A stretch of 64,000 bases of DNA from Alloactinosynnema sp. L-07 (GCF_900070365.1 NZ_LN850107.1:3844001-3908000), one strand, 5' to 3'. Positions 1 through 11,187 are shown, counted from the first letter of the stretch. Numbers and translations: made by a program. Notes: generated by a model from the sequence alone, not told the origin.

Positions 1-260
1 CGAAGGTCGATCTTCGGACCGTTGCCGCGCACTTTGGTCACCACGAGCGCGGCCAGTGTCGCCAGGAACGTGGGGACCATGGTGCCGACGAGGATCACCG
101 CGACCGAGTCGGTCGAGTCCGGCCTGGCCAGCCCGATCACCGCGCCGATCAGCACGGCCGACAGCACGAACACGCTGAAGACGAACAGGAACGCGCCGAA
201 GCCCCACTTGTGGTCACGCGCGGCGGGAGTCGCCACCTCGGAAAGCGGGGTCACAGCCAT
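1..260 (-). CDS. Membrane protein, N-terminal part only (possible CPBP-family intramembrane protease)
   Basis: The 5' end of a minus-strand gene starts at an ATG (258-260) and runs off the left edge, so about 86 residues are visible. After a short cytoplasmic stretch there are two hydrophobic helices (about residues 23-45 and 57-75) and then the motif VVTKVRGNGPKIDL. In my memory of actinobacterial CPBP (CAAX-like) proteases, this 'RGNGP' motif follows two N-terminal helices and precedes the metalloprotease core. The catalytic EExxxR and HxxxN/B motifs would lie outside the window, so the family call is inference. Nothing between this gene and the amidohydrolase gene at 356 looks coding. Confidence 0.5.
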   Translation of the reverse strand, partial: MAVTPLSEVATPAARDHKWGFGAFLFVFSVFVLSAVLIGAVIGLARPDSTDSVAVILVGTMVPTFLATLAALVVTKVRGNGPKIDL

Positions 261-355
261 CGCCCCCTCTGTCCGATTGTCGGATACCCGTATCCAGTCC
301 GCACGAGAGACTAACGCCGGACGGGCGTACGGGTGAGGGGGCGTCCCGTGAATCC

Positions 356-1429
356 CTAACCGACCACCCGACCCCGAAGCATGATCCGCTTCGGTGAGCG
401 CAGAACCTCCAGGTCGAGGCGTGGATCTTCGTCGAAGGCGAGCAGGTCGGCCGCCGTGCCCTCGTCCAGCCCGGACCAGCCCAGCCAGGACCTCGCGGCC
501 CACGACCCGCTCGCGATGGCCTGTTCGGCGGTCATCCCTGCCTTGTGGAGGGCGACGATCTCGTCGACCAGCCGACCGTGGGCGATGCCGCCGCCCGCGT
601 CGGTGCCCGCGTAGACCGGCACGCCCGCGGCGACCGCCTCGGCGACCATGGATCCGGCGCGCGCGTGCAGGTCGAGCATGTGCTGGGCGTATTTCGGGTA
701 CTTGCCCGCGCCCGACGCGATGCCGGGGAAGTTCTCGATATTGATCAGCGTGGGTACCAGCGCGGTCCCCCGGCGGGCCATCTCGGCGATCACGTCGGTG
801 GTGAGGCCGGTGCCGTGCTCGATGCAGTCGATGCCCGCCTCGATCAGACCAGGTAGCGCGTCCTCACCGAAGACATGCGCGGTGACCCGGGCGCCCGCCG
901 CGTGCGCGACGTCGATGGCCTCTTTGAGGACGTCCTGCGGCCACAGCGGCGCGAGGTCGCCCTCGTCGCGGTCGATCCAGTCGCCGACGAGCTTGACCCA
1001 GCCGTCGCCGTACTCGACCTGCTCGGCGACGGCGGCGGGCAGCTGCTCCGGCTCGCCGACGTCGATGCCCAGGTGCGGGATGTAGCGGCGGGGGCGAGTC
1101 AGGTGGCGGCCCGCGCGGATGATGCGCGGCAGGTCGAGGCGCTCCTGCAGCGGCCGGGTGTCGATCGGGGCGCCGCAGTCGCGGATCAGCAGGGTGCCCG
1201 CGTCGCGGTCGGTCTCGGCCTGCGCGGCGGCGGTGTCGAGGTCGACCGGGCCCTGCGGGCCGATGCCGACGTGGCAGTGCGCGTCGACCAGACCGGGCAC
1301 GATGTACCCGCCGTCGAACACGGTCTCCGCGCCCGGGACCGGCTGGGTGCGCACGCGTCCGTTGACGACCCAGATGTCTCGTTCGGCGTCGCCCGGCAGG
1401 ACGACCCCGCGCAGGTGCAGCGCGGTCAC
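356..1429 (-). CDS. Metal-dependent amidohydrolase (imidazolonepropionase-like)
   Basis: A 357-residue cytoplasmic amidohydrolase-superfamily TIM-barrel enzyme. The metal-binding HCHVG motif follows VPGLVDA at about residue 50. A lysine candidate for the bridging carboxylate is in WVKLVGD. Further ligand motifs are TAHVFG, CIEHG and AGTDAGGG. A short beta-sandwich domain is formed by both termini, as is usual for imidazolonepropionase and prolidase-like members. The GTG start overlaps the ffh stop by 4 bp (GTGA), so it is translationally coupled to ffh. The same neighbour exists in M. tuberculosis (Rv2915c next to ffh), so this is backbone. The substrate cannot be read from the sequence. Confidence 0.85.
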   Translation of the reverse strand: MTALHLRGVVLPGDAERDIWVVNGRVRTQPVPGAETVFDGGYIVPGLVDAHCHVGIGPQGPVDLDTAAAQAETDRDAGTLLIRDCGAPIDTRPLQERLDLPRIIRAGRHLTRPRRYIPHLGIDVGEPEQLPAAVAEQVEYGDGWVKLVGDWIDRDEGDLAPLWPQDVLKEAIDVAHAAGARVTAHVFGEDALPGLIEAGIDCIEHGTGLTTDVIAEMARRGTALVPTLINIENFPGIASGAGKYPKYAQHMLDLHARAGSMVAEAVAAGVPVYAGTDAGGGIAHGRLVDEIVALHKAGMTAEQAIASGSWAARSWLGWSGLDEGTAADLLAFDEDPRLDLEVLRSPKRIMLRGRVVG

Positions 1430-2964
1430 TTGTTCTTGGGGAACTTGAGCTTCGACGGGTCGAAGCCGGACGGCATCTGGTCCAGGCCCTGCAGGCCCGG
1501 CGGCAGTTCCTGCAGGCTCGGCGGCAGTGCCGACAGGTCGGGCATCCCGGCGGGGAAGCCGGGGAAGCCGCCGCGCACCTTGGGCGGGGTCGGGCCGCGC
1601 CCCTTGCCCTTGCCCTTCTTGCCCTTCTTCGAGCGCTGGTTGGGCCGTCCGCCCGGCATGCCGAAGCGGCCCGCCATCTGCTGCATCATCTTCTTGGCGT
1701 CGTAGAACCGGTTGACCAGGTCGTTGACCTCGCGAACCTCGACGCCGGAGCCCTTGGCGATGCGCAGCCTGCGCGAGGCGTTGATGATCTTCGGGTCGTT
1801 GCGCTCGGCCGGGGTCATGCCGCGGATGATCGCCTGCAGCCGGTCGATGTGCTTCTCGTCGACCTGGGCCAGCGCGTCCTTCATCTGGCCCGCGCCGGGC
1901 AGCATGCCGAGCAGGTTGGCGATCGGGCCCATCTTGCGCACGGCCAGCATCTGCTCGAGGAAGTCCTCCAGCGTCAGCTCGCCGGTGCCGATCTTGGCCG
2001 CGGCCTTCTCCGCCTGCGCCTGGTCGAAGTGCTGCTCGGCCTGCTCGATCAGGGTCATGACGTCGCCCATGCCCAGGATGCGCGACGCCATCCGGTCGGG
2101 GTGGAACGCGTCGAATTCCTCGAGCTTCTCGCCGTTGGAGGCGAACATGATGGGCGCGCCGGTCACCTCGCGGACCGACAGCGCGGCACCACCGCGGGCG
2201 TCGCCGTCGAGCTTGGTGAGCACGACACCGGTGAAGCCGACGCCGTCACGGAACGCCTCGGCCGTGGTCACCGCGTCCTGGCCGATCATGGCGTCGACCA
2301 CGAACAGGACCTCGTCGGCGCCGATGGCGGCCTTGATGTCGGCGGCCTGGCGCATCATCTCCTCGTCGACACCGAGGCGACCGGCGGTGTCGACGACGAC
2401 GACGTCGTGCTGGGCGCGGCGGGCCTCATCGATGGACGCGCGGGCCACCTGGACCGGGTCGCCGACGCCGTTGCCCGGCTCGGGGGCGAACACCGCCACG
2501 CCCGCGCGCTCGCCGACGACCTGGAGCTGGGTCACCGCGTTGGGGCGCTGCAGGTCGCAGGCCACCAGCATCGGCGCGTGGCCCTGGGTCTTGAGCCACT
2601 TGGCGAGCTTGCCCGCCAGCGTGGTCTTACCGGCACCCTGGAGACCCGCGAGCATGATCACCGTCGGCGGCGTCTTGGCCAGGTTCAGCCTGCGCGTCTC
2701 ACCGCCGAGGATCGCGACGAGTTCCTCGTTGACGATCTTGACGACCTGCTGGGCCGGGTTGAGCGCCGCGGAGACCTCGGCGCCCTTGGCCCGCTCCTTG
2801 ACCTTCGCGATGAAGGTGCGCACCACGGGCAGCGCGACGTCGGCCTCCAGCAGCGCGATGCGAATCTCGCGTGCGGTGGTGTCGATGTCGGCTTCGGACA
2901 GGCGCCCCTTGCCCCGCAGGTTCTGCAGGACGGAAGTGAGCCGGTCGGAGAGGGTGTCGAACAC
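1426..2964 (-). CDS. ffh: Signal recognition particle protein Ffh (SRP54)
   Basis: This is the GTPase subunit of the signal recognition particle, which binds 4.5S/SRP RNA and signal peptides of nascent membrane proteins and delivers ribosomes to FtsY. The 512-residue protein has an N-terminal four-helix domain and a GTPase domain with G1 GLQGAGKTT (about residue 107), G3 DTAGRLG, G4 TKLDGDARGG and the ALLEADVALPVV motif. The methionine-rich M domain follows (MGPIANLLGMLPG, KKMMQQMAGRFGMPGG). The tail is a Lys/Gly/Pro-rich extension ending FPKNK, longer than in E. coli and common in actinomycetes. The start is a GTG, and the amidohydrolase gene follows with a 4-bp overlap. The receptor gene ftsY lies 12 kb away on the same strand. 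Confidence 0.98.
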   Translation of the reverse strand: MFDTLSDRLTSVLQNLRGKGRLSEADIDTTAREIRIALLEADVALPVVRTFIAKVKERAKGAEVSAALNPAQQVVKIVNEELVAILGGETRRLNLAKTPPTVIMLAGLQGAGKTTLAGKLAKWLKTQGHAPMLVACDLQRPNAVTQLQVVGERAGVAVFAPEPGNGVGDPVQVARASIDEARRAQHDVVVVDTAGRLGVDEEMMRQAADIKAAIGADEVLFVVDAMIGQDAVTTAEAFRDGVGFTGVVLTKLDGDARGGAALSVREVTGAPIMFASNGEKLEEFDAFHPDRMASRILGMGDVMTLIEQAEQHFDQAQAEKAAAKIGTGELTLEDFLEQMLAVRKMGPIANLLGMLPGAGQMKDALAQVDEKHIDRLQAIIRGMTPAERNDPKIINASRRLRIAKGSGVEVREVNDLVNRFYDAKKMMQQMAGRFGMPGGRPNQRSKKGKKGKGKGRGPTPPKVRGGFPGFPAGMPDLSALPPSLQELPPGLQGLDQMPSGFDPSKLKFPKNK

Positions 2965-3124
2965 GGGTGCGGCGCTCCAGCCAGGTCAGGTCGAAATCCG
3001 ATGCTCGATCGAGGGTAGCCGCTCTCGGTAGCGGGCCGTGACCACAGGCCCGGGTCGGCCGCCAGGAAACGGGCTGGATCGTCGGCCCCGAATGATAGCT
3101 TCGGCGCTGATCAAGGGGGCTCCG

Positions 3125-5014
3125 ATGAACGACTTCGAGGTCGGCGCGAGCGTGCGGGCGGGGCGCCTCGCGGCGGCCGCGGCGGTGCTTCTCGCGCTGA
3201 GCACGGTGATCCTGTTCGCCTCCGTCCCGCGTGGCGGGCGGTTTGTGCTGGTCCTGGCCGTGATCGTGGTCGGCGGGATCCTGTTCGGCAGCGCCGACCG
3301 CCACGGCGGCAGACTCGCCGAGGTGCTCGGGCGCGGCGTCGTGCGCGGGATCGGCGGCGGCGCGGTGTTCCTGGGCTGCTACCTCGCCGGACCGCTGCTG
3401 GTGGACATGGCGGCGAGGTCGGAGTCGCCGCCGTCGCCGAGCCAGTTGATCCTGTTGACGTTCCTGCCGCCGCTGGTCGCCTTGACCATGCTGGCGGCGA
3501 AGCGGTCGCGGGCCGCGTCGGTCGGCGTCGGCATGGTCGTGTCCACCGTCGTGTTGATGTTGCTAGTGCTGGGCGGCGTCGGTCCCGCGACGACCGCGCT
3601 GAGTCTGCTGTCGCTGTCGATCGTCGCCGCCGTGGTCGCTGTCTCGTCAACCTCGGCGCTGAGTGTGACCGCCAGCGCCGCGGGCGCGATGGCGGCGACC
3701 GCGGCGGTGGGCGCGGGCGTCCTCCCGCTGGCCGCGTTCACGGGGAACGACGCGGTCGACATCGCCACCGCGGCCTACAACCCTGGGATGCGGGTCCTGA
3801 TCGCGACCGCGGGTCTGCTGCTGGCCGCGCTGTTCGGCGCGGTGGCCTGGCTGCGCCGGGACGCGGCGGGCGGCGTCATCGCGGGCTCGGCGCTGATCAT
3901 CCCGCCGGTGGCCGTGTTCGATCCGGTGGCGAGCACGCCAGTGGCCGGGTTCCTGGTGGTTCCGGTGCTGGCCGGTGCCGTCGTGGTGGCGGGGTTGACG
4001 CTGCCCGCGGCGCGCGCGTTGGCCGATCGGGTGGCGGGCGCGTTGCGGCCGGGTGGGGCGACCTCGGCGCGGGCGCTGCTCGCGGCCGGCGGGCTCGCCG
4101 TGCTCGTCTTCGCCGCGGAGCCGCTGCCGCTGCTCGGCTTCGGGAAGCGGGTCGAGGGCATCGTCGTGCTGGTGCTGCTGGTCGCGGTCACCGGGCTCGC
4201 AGCGCGTCTGACTGGCCCGTCCGGCGCATTGCTGGCCGGCGCGACCTTGATCGCGTGGTCGGCGGCGTCGCCGTGGTTCCGGCTGATCGTGGACACCTTC
4301 GGTCCTGAGGACGGGCCGTACGGCCGGATCGAGCTGCGCACCGGGATCGGGCTCGCCGTGGCGCTTCTCGTGTGCTGGGTGCTGATTCGCGCGCACCGCC
4401 ACCCCGGCGTGGTGGCGGCCGCCGCGTATCTGCTCTTGGGCCAGCTGGGCAATCTCGTGTGGACGGTCACCTACGACGGCGAGACCGCGGCCGTGTGGAC
4501 GATGGCGGTGCCGCTGCTCCTGCTGGGACTCCCCGCCGCGGTGATCGCGCTGCTGAGGAGAAACGCTGCCGCCCAAGCTGTCGCCGCGCTGACCCTGGCC
4601 GCGGGCGGGTTCACGCTGATCAAGTCGATGCTCCAGGCCTACACGGGCCTGGACTCCGCGCTCGGTCTGTCGGTGCTGACTCCGTCCGACGTCGCGGTCG
4701 CGCGCTATGAACCCGGCCCCGCGCTGGCCTTCGCCGCGGCCGGTCTGCTCGTGGTGGCGCTGCTCGCCGCCCAGTCCACCGCGGGTCTGCCGAGTTCGGC
4801 CACACTCGCCGCCGTCCTGCTGACCGTCGTCGGCGGCACCCAGGTGGTGCTCGCCGTCGTGGTCAAGGAGGGCGGCATCGAAGCCTTCGACACCCTGCAG
4901 TGGATCGCGCTGGGGGTTACCGCCGCGGTCACCGCGGCTGCGGTGGCGGTCACCAGAGCGACACCCTCGGCCGACACGCCTGCGGTAGTGGCGGACCAAG
5001 AGGAACCCGCCTAG
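3125..5014 (+). CDS. Large multi-pass membrane protein of unknown function
   Basis: A protein of about 629 residues made almost entirely of hydrophobic segments (roughly 16-18 predicted helices) joined by short loops rich in Arg and Gly. The ATG at 3125 is chosen because a purine-rich AGGGGGC lies just upstream and because the product opens with a short polar stretch (MNDFEVGASVRAG) before the first helix. An upstream start in the same frame at 3038 has no ribosome binding site. I see no transporter signature, catalytic motif or extracytoplasmic domain, so I assign no function. It is the only plus-strand gene between ffh and glnD, and is separated from convergent glnD by hairpins. Confidence 0.8.
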   Translation: MNDFEVGASVRAGRLAAAAAVLLALSTVILFASVPRGGRFVLVLAVIVVGGILFGSADRHGGRLAEVLGRGVVRGIGGGAVFLGCYLAGPLLVDMAARSESPPSPSQLILLTFLPPLVALTMLAAKRSRAASVGVGMVVSTVVLMLLVLGGVGPATTALSLLSLSIVAAVVAVSSTSALSVTASAAGAMAATAAVGAGVLPLAAFTGNDAVDIATAAYNPGMRVLIATAGLLLAALFGAVAWLRRDAAGGVIAGSALIIPPVAVFDPVASTPVAGFLVVPVLAGAVVVAGLTLPAARALADRVAGALRPGGATSARALLAAGGLAVLVFAAEPLPLLGFGKRVEGIVVLVLLVAVTGLAARLTGPSGALLAGATLIAWSAASPWFRLIVDTFGPEDGPYGRIELRTGIGLAVALLVCWVLIRAHRHPGVVAAAAYLLLGQLGNLVWTVTYDGETAAVWTMAVPLLLLGLPAAVIALLRRNAAAQAVAALTLAAGGFTLIKSMLQAYTGLDSALGLSVLTPSDVAVARYEPGPALAFAAAGLLVVALLAAQSTAGLPSSATLAAVLLTVVGGTQVVLAVVVKEGGIEAFDTLQWIALGVTAAVTAAAVAVTRATPSADTPAVVADQEEPA

Positions 5015-5057
5015 GACGTCTCGATCGTCGGCCGCGGTTTGATCTTGACCGCCGGGT

Positions 5058-5136
5058 GGGACCCGACCCCTCGACGGGTCCCTCCCGACGTCCGCCGAAC
5101 GCCGGGTGGGCCCTCAAGAGGTCCCCTGCCCACCCG
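5058..5136 (+). terminator. Hairpin pair between convergent genes
   Basis: Two inverted repeats lie in the 198-bp gap between the membrane-protein gene and convergent glnD. The first pairs GGGACCC (5058-5064) with GGGTCCC (5076-5082). The second, stronger one pairs CGGGTGGGC (5103-5111) with GCCCACCCG (5128-5136), and CTC/GAG inside can pair too. No T-run follows on either strand, so they would be actinomycete-type terminators without a U-tract. The rest of the gap shows nothing recognisable. Confidence 0.5.
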
Positions 5137-5212
5137 TTGTCCGACACCTGAAGACTGTCAAGGCCGCGCGCCCGAACCCAGTGTGATGACCCGTGAGTAC
5201 GGCTGAGTAGCT

Positions 5213-7585
5213 CTACCTACTCGCGTCGAGTACCGCTGTCTCGACCACTCGGCGCCACCCGGGCGCGCGGCCCGGGACGAAGCTGAACGAGTCGACGGCC
5301 GACCCGCCCATGGTTGCCACGCGGGCCCACAGGACGTCCACTCCGCAGCGTTCCAGCGCGTCGGCGACGCTGTGGAGCAGGCCGATTCGGTCGGCGGCGC
5401 GCAGTTCCAGTACGACCGCGTTGCCGTCGAGGTCGCCTGCCTCGTGGTCGAACCAAAGGACCCTGGGCTCGGGGGCGTCCTCGGCCCGGCCGCCGTAGTC
5501 GCGTTCCTTGGCGGCGAGTTTGTCCGCCAAGGGCAGGGATCCGGCCTCGGCGCGCAGGAACTGTTCGCGCAGCAGGGCCGGGTCGGGCATGGAGCCGAAT
5601 CGGGGGGTCACCGAGTACACCCCGACCGCGACGCCGGAGTGGCTGCCCGCGGCGGCGGCGTGGACCTCCAGCAGGTTGAGCGCCAGCACGCCCGCCGCGC
5701 GGGAAAGCACGCCTGGTCTGTCCTTTGTGGCCAATGTGATGGTGGCGACGCGGCCGTCGGCGTCGATCAGGAAGTCGGCTTTGCCGCTGGCTTTCACCGT
5801 TTCGGCCAGTTCGCGCTGCGCCACGCCCAGTTCGGCGGGGGCGGGCAGTCGCTCGCCCGCCATCGCGGCGGCGCAGCGGGTGACCAGGTCGGCGGTCAGG
5901 TGCGCCTTCCAGTCGGTCCAGACGCCAGGGCCGGTGGCCAGGGAGTCGGCCTCGCACAGCGCGTGCAGCAGTTCCAGCAGGACCGGGTCGCCGCCGAGGG
6001 CGTCGACGACGCGCAGGACCGTGGTCTCGTCCTCGACGTCGCGGCGGGTGGCGGTGTGCGGGAGGAGCAGGTGGTGGCGGACCATCGCCGAGAGCGTGTC
6101 GACGTCCTGTTTGGACAGACCGAGCCGCTGGCCGACCTGGGTGGCCAGGGCCGCGCCGACGATCGAGTGGTCCTGGTCGCGGCCCTTGCCGAGGTCGTGC
6201 AGCAGCGCGCCGATCAGCAGCAGGTCGGGCCGGGAGACCCGGGTGACCAGCCGGGAGGCGTTGACCGTGGTCTGCACGAGGTGCCGGTCGACGGTCCAGA
6301 TGTGGGCGGCGTCGCGCGGCGGCAGGTCGCGTACGGCGCCCCACTCCGGGAACAGCCGGGCCCACAGGCCGGTGCGGTCCAGCGACTCCACGACATCGGT
6401 GAGTCCCTCGCCCGCGCCGAGCAGCGTCACCAGGTCCTGACGGACCTCGGCGGGCCATGGCGCGCGCGGCTCCGGGGCCAGGTCGCTGAGCCGATTCAGC
6501 GCGCCGGGCGCGATCGGGTGGCCGGTGCGGCCGGACGCGGCGGCCACCCGCAGCAGCAGGCCGGGGTCCTTTCCGGGGTCGGCGTCGCGGGCCAGTGCGA
6601 CCTCGCTGCCGTGCAACACGACGCCTTCGTCCAGCGGTCGCCGCTCCGGTCCGCGGCGCAGCACGCCGAGCACCTTGCGGCCGTTGGCGGCGCCGGTCGA
6701 GCGCAGGGCGACGTCCATCGCGTAGGCCACCGCGCGGCCCGCGCCGGACAGGGCCCTGGCCAGGGCGAAGCGGTCGCCGATACCGAGGGTGTTCGCGATC
6801 TCGTCGCCGTCCTGTGGGCGCACGATGTCGCGGGGCCTGCCCGCGATGCGGCGCAGTTCGGTCCGGGTGTCGAGCAGGAGGGTGTGCGCGGCGACCACGT
6901 CCGGGCCGGGTCGGTCGATCAGCTGGGCGAGGGCGAGCGCGTCGAGGATGGCCAGGTCGCGCAGGCCGCCGCGGCCGTGTTTGAGGTCTGGCTCGACCCA
7001 GTGGGCGACCTCGCCCGCGCGGTGCCACCGCCCGCGCACGGACTCGATCAGCTCGCTGAGCCGGTTGCGCACGCTGGTCCGCCACTGGTCGCGGGCCGCG
7101 GTCGCCAGCCGCACCGTGACCTCGGCGTCGCCTGCGAGATGGCGGGCGTCGAGCAGGCCGAGCGCGGTCCGCAGGTCGGCTTTGGCCACGTCGAGCGCCT
7201 CGCCGACGGTGCGGACGGAGTGGTCCAGCCCGACCCCGGAGTTCCACAGTGGATACCAGAGCCGCTCGGCGATCGCGTCGACCGGCTTGCGGCCGTCGTG
7301 CACCAGGACCAGGTCGAGATCGGAGTAGGGCACGAGTTCGCGCCTGCCCAGCCCGCCGACGGCGAAGAGGGCGACGCCGCCGCCCCGGCCACCCACCCCG
7401 GCCTGGGCGGCCGTGGCGGTGAGCCAGAACTCGTGCAGATCGGCCAGTGCCTCGCGCAACGCGTCCGGCGCGAGCCGGTGCCCCGAAGACGGCCCCGCGG
7501 ACCTGGCACCCTGACCGAGAAGCCGGTCACGAGCGAGTACCAGGTCCGCCGCCGTCGGGGACGTCGTGCCCTCCCCCGTCTCCAT
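5213..7585 (-). CDS. glnD: PII uridylyl/adenylyltransferase GlnD
   Basis: This enzyme modifies and demodifies the nitrogen regulator PII (GlnB), in actinomycetes usually by adenylylation. The 790-residue protein has the standard order: a nucleotidyltransferase domain with GGLGRRELVPYSDLDLVLV near residue 80 carrying the metal-binding DxD; a helical region with WVEPDLKHGRGGLRD; an HD hydrolase domain with HDLGKGRDQDHS near residue 455; and two C-terminal ACT domains (TKDRPGVLSRAAGVLALN and a second from about residue 715). The ATG start at 7585 lies 3 bp after the glnB stop. It is the last gene of amtB-glnB-glnD, which matches its role of acting on the product of the gene just upstream. Confidence 0.96.
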   Translation of the reverse strand: METGEGTTSPTAADLVLARDRLLGQGARSAGPSSGHRLAPDALREALADLHEFWLTATAAQAGVGGRGGGVALFAVGGLGRRELVPYSDLDLVLVHDGRKPVDAIAERLWYPLWNSGVGLDHSVRTVGEALDVAKADLRTALGLLDARHLAGDAEVTVRLATAARDQWRTSVRNRLSELIESVRGRWHRAGEVAHWVEPDLKHGRGGLRDLAILDALALAQLIDRPGPDVVAAHTLLLDTRTELRRIAGRPRDIVRPQDGDEIANTLGIGDRFALARALSGAGRAVAYAMDVALRSTGAANGRKVLGVLRRGPERRPLDEGVVLHGSEVALARDADPGKDPGLLLRVAAASGRTGHPIAPGALNRLSDLAPEPRAPWPAEVRQDLVTLLGAGEGLTDVVESLDRTGLWARLFPEWGAVRDLPPRDAAHIWTVDRHLVQTTVNASRLVTRVSRPDLLLIGALLHDLGKGRDQDHSIVGAALATQVGQRLGLSKQDVDTLSAMVRHHLLLPHTATRRDVEDETTVLRVVDALGGDPVLLELLHALCEADSLATGPGVWTDWKAHLTADLVTRCAAAMAGERLPAPAELGVAQRELAETVKASGKADFLIDADGRVATITLATKDRPGVLSRAAGVLALNLLEVHAAAAGSHSGVAVGVYSVTPRFGSMPDPALLREQFLRAEAGSLPLADKLAAKERDYGGRAEDAPEPRVLWFDHEAGDLDGNAVVLELRAADRIGLLHSVADALERCGVDVLWARVATMGGSAVDSFSFVPGRAPGWRRVVETAVLDASR

Positions 7586-7588
7586 GAT

Positions 7589-9330
<1,742 letters not shown>

Positions 9331-9379
9331 ATCGTCCTCCCGTGAACCTATTGATTGCGGGGAAGCATGTGTTTGTCCT

Positions 9380-9449
9380 GTTTCGCCGGATGGCGTGCGA
9401 GGTTTCCGGCCGGTGAACTGTCAGACCCCTTGTGTTACGGCCACGTTTC
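9380..9449 (-). promoter_or_regulatory. Candidate GlnR-binding half-sites upstream of amtB
   Basis: Read on the minus strand, GAAAC (9445-9449) is followed after exactly 6 bp by GTAAC (9434-9438). Further downstream, two more GAAAC boxes (9402-9406 and 9380-9384) are spaced 22 bp apart, which is one full a/b period of the GlnR consensus (gTnAC-n6-GAAAC repeated). The intervening a-type boxes are weak. The cluster lies 50-120 bp before the amtB start, where GlnR acts in other actinomycetes. The match is by eye only. Confidence 0.5.
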
Positions 9450-9528
9450 CCTCACGTCGGGTATCCGATCGACTACGGAAGCGTCCGCTTAACGTGAGCC
9501 ACTGTGGACAGGCACTAGGTTGTGGACC

Positions 9529-10188
9529 ATGTCCGCCGAGGTCTACCGGGTGCTCGACGCCCGCTTGCCCCACCACGCGGGCTCGTCCACAGCGGGCCTC
9601 ACGGCCGTGCCGGTCGACCAGATCCGGGACCCGGCCTGGCTCGAAGCCCAGATCAGCGCGGCGGGACGGCTCTACCGCTGCGTCGACCGGGGCGTGCTCG
9701 GTGTGCTGTGGTGGTACTCGGCCAGTTCGGTCCTGCTCGCGCCGACGGCCGAGTCCTGGCTGGTCACCGGCCACGCGCTCGATCCGGCCGCGGTGCACCT
9801 CTATCTGCATCGGGACGGCAGGCTGCTCGCCGCCAGAGCCGTCGCGACCTGCGCCGACCCGGGTCCCCGGCTGCACAAGGTCGTCGACGGAGCCGTGTCG
9901 GCGGTGAGCGCCGCGACCGGGGCATCAGCTCGGGCGTTGTGGGCGATCGCGACGGACTCGCTGGCGAACCGGGTGCTGTGGGCGGGCGGCGGCCCGGCCG
10001 ACGCGGTCGCGATGGCCCACTCGGTCGGGCCGGACCTGCCGGTGCCTCGGTTCGTGGATGTCGGCGGCCGCACAGTGGTCCGGCGGGCGTCGTGTTGCCT
10101 TGTTTACGAGACGCCGGGTGCCGACAAGTGCGTCAGCTGCCCACGCCAGCTCCCGGCCGAGCGTCTGCGCAGGCTCCAGGCATGGTGA
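9529..10188 (+). CDS. FhuF-like [2Fe-2S] protein
   Basis: A 219-residue protein recognised mainly by its C-terminal cysteine pattern: C-C-x10-C-x2-C (CCLVYETPGADKCVSCPRQ), the cluster-binding site of the ferric siderophore reductase FhuF family. The N-terminal 180 residues are weakly conserved (YRCVDRGVLGVLWWYSASSVLL). FhuF-type proteins reduce ferric siderophores at the inner side of the membrane. There is no siderophore gene in this window, so the substrate is unknown. ATG 9529 is preferred to an in-frame TTG at 9520. It is divergent from amtB, sharing the 198-bp promoter region, and convergent with alc 18 bp away. Confidence 0.75.
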   Translation: MSAEVYRVLDARLPHHAGSSTAGLTAVPVDQIRDPAWLEAQISAAGRLYRCVDRGVLGVLWWYSASSVLLAPTAESWLVTGHALDPAAVHLYLHRDGRLLAARAVATCADPGPRLHKVVDGAVSAVSAATGASARALWAIATDSLANRVLWAGGGPADAVAMAHSVGPDLPVPRFVDVGGRTVVRRASCCLVYETPGADKCVSCPRQLPAERLRRLQAW

Positions 10189-10206
10189 CTGGGCCGCGTG
10201 GACTGA

Positions 10207-11187
10207 TCATCCAGCGGCGAAGCGGGCGGCCAGCGCAGAGTTTCCAGCGGCGGTCAGCCCGCCGTGCAGGCGCAGCCGAGCCATACCGCCGTCGGGGTAG
10301 ATGTCCAGCCGGACGTGGCTCACCGGGCCGCCTGCCACAGGAAAGCGGTGGCGGGTGTCGGGCTGGAGTCGGGTGCGGTCCAGCAGCGGGAACCACGGCC
10401 CGTCGACGTCGGCCGCGCCGGTGAGCTGGGCCCAGCCGGGCGCGTTTCCCTTGAAGTGCGTGGTGTCCAGTTCGGCGAAGCGGATGACCCCTTCGGCGGC
10501 GAGCCGGACCAGCACCCAGTCGTTGCCGCTGTCACGGCGGCGGGCGGTCTCCCAGCCCTCACCCATGACCGTGGCCTGGCCGGGCGCGAGCAGGTTGTCG
10601 GGATTGGAATAGAACTTGTTACTGCAGTCGGTGATCCGGCCACCGTTCGCCAGCGCCGCCAGGTCGAGCGCGTCCGGGTCGAGCAGGGCCGGGTCGGCGA
10701 CCGGCTCGCCGTGCACGCGCAGCCGGGCGACGCCGCCATCGGGGTGGATGGTGAGCCGGACGTGGGTGTACCGGCGGTCCGAGGCGGCCTCGAAGAGGTT
10801 GCGGGTGTCGCCGCTGAGCGGAGCGCGTGGGACGACGGTCTCCCAGCCGGTCAGCTCGTCGGCGCTGGGATAGCCCACCGCGGCGCACGCCTCGACCGTG
10901 CACTCGGGCGGGTAGTTGCCGGTGAAGAACGCCGTGTCGACCACGACGGCCCGGATCACGCCGGGCAGGCCGAGTCGGATGACCGCGCTGTCGTCCCCGG
11001 CCGTGCGGCGCCTGCGGGTCTCCCAGCCGTCGTAGACCTGGCCTTTGAGCCCGAAGGTGGCAGGCCGGAACTCGGGCGCGGCCGGGGTGATCAGGTTCTC
11101 CCGCTCGGCGAAGGACTCGTCGTTGGCCCACATCACCGAGCCGCCGAAGCGCCGGGAGGCCAGGTCGGGCAGGGTCCAGTCGATCAC
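10207..11187 (-). CDS. alc: Allantoicase
   Basis: Hydrolyses allantoate to ureidoglycolate and urea in purine degradation. The 326-residue protein is built from two homologous beta-sandwich halves, as the family requires: residues 1-160 with FGLKGQVYDGWETRRRR, and about 180-326 with VMGEGWETARRRDSGNDWVLVRL. Each half ends with a similar DGGxARLRxHG motif. It opens WTLPDLASRRFGGSVMWANDE, the usual allantoicase start. The GTG start overlaps the allB stop by 4 bp. It is the last gene of aceB-DUF6986-allB-alc. Confidence 0.95.
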   Translation of the reverse strand: MIDWTLPDLASRRFGGSVMWANDESFAERENLITPAAPEFRPATFGLKGQVYDGWETRRRRTAGDDSAVIRLGLPGVIRAVVVDTAFFTGNYPPECTVEACAAVGYPSADELTGWETVVPRAPLSGDTRNLFEAASDRRYTHVRLTIHPDGGVARLRVHGEPVADPALLDPDALDLAALANGGRITDCSNKFYSNPDNLLAPGQATVMGEGWETARRRDSGNDWVLVRLAAEGVIRFAELDTTHFKGNAPGWAQLTGAADVDGPWFPLLDRTRLQPDTRHRFPVAGGPVSHVRLDIYPDGGMARLRLHGGLTAAGNSALAARFAAG

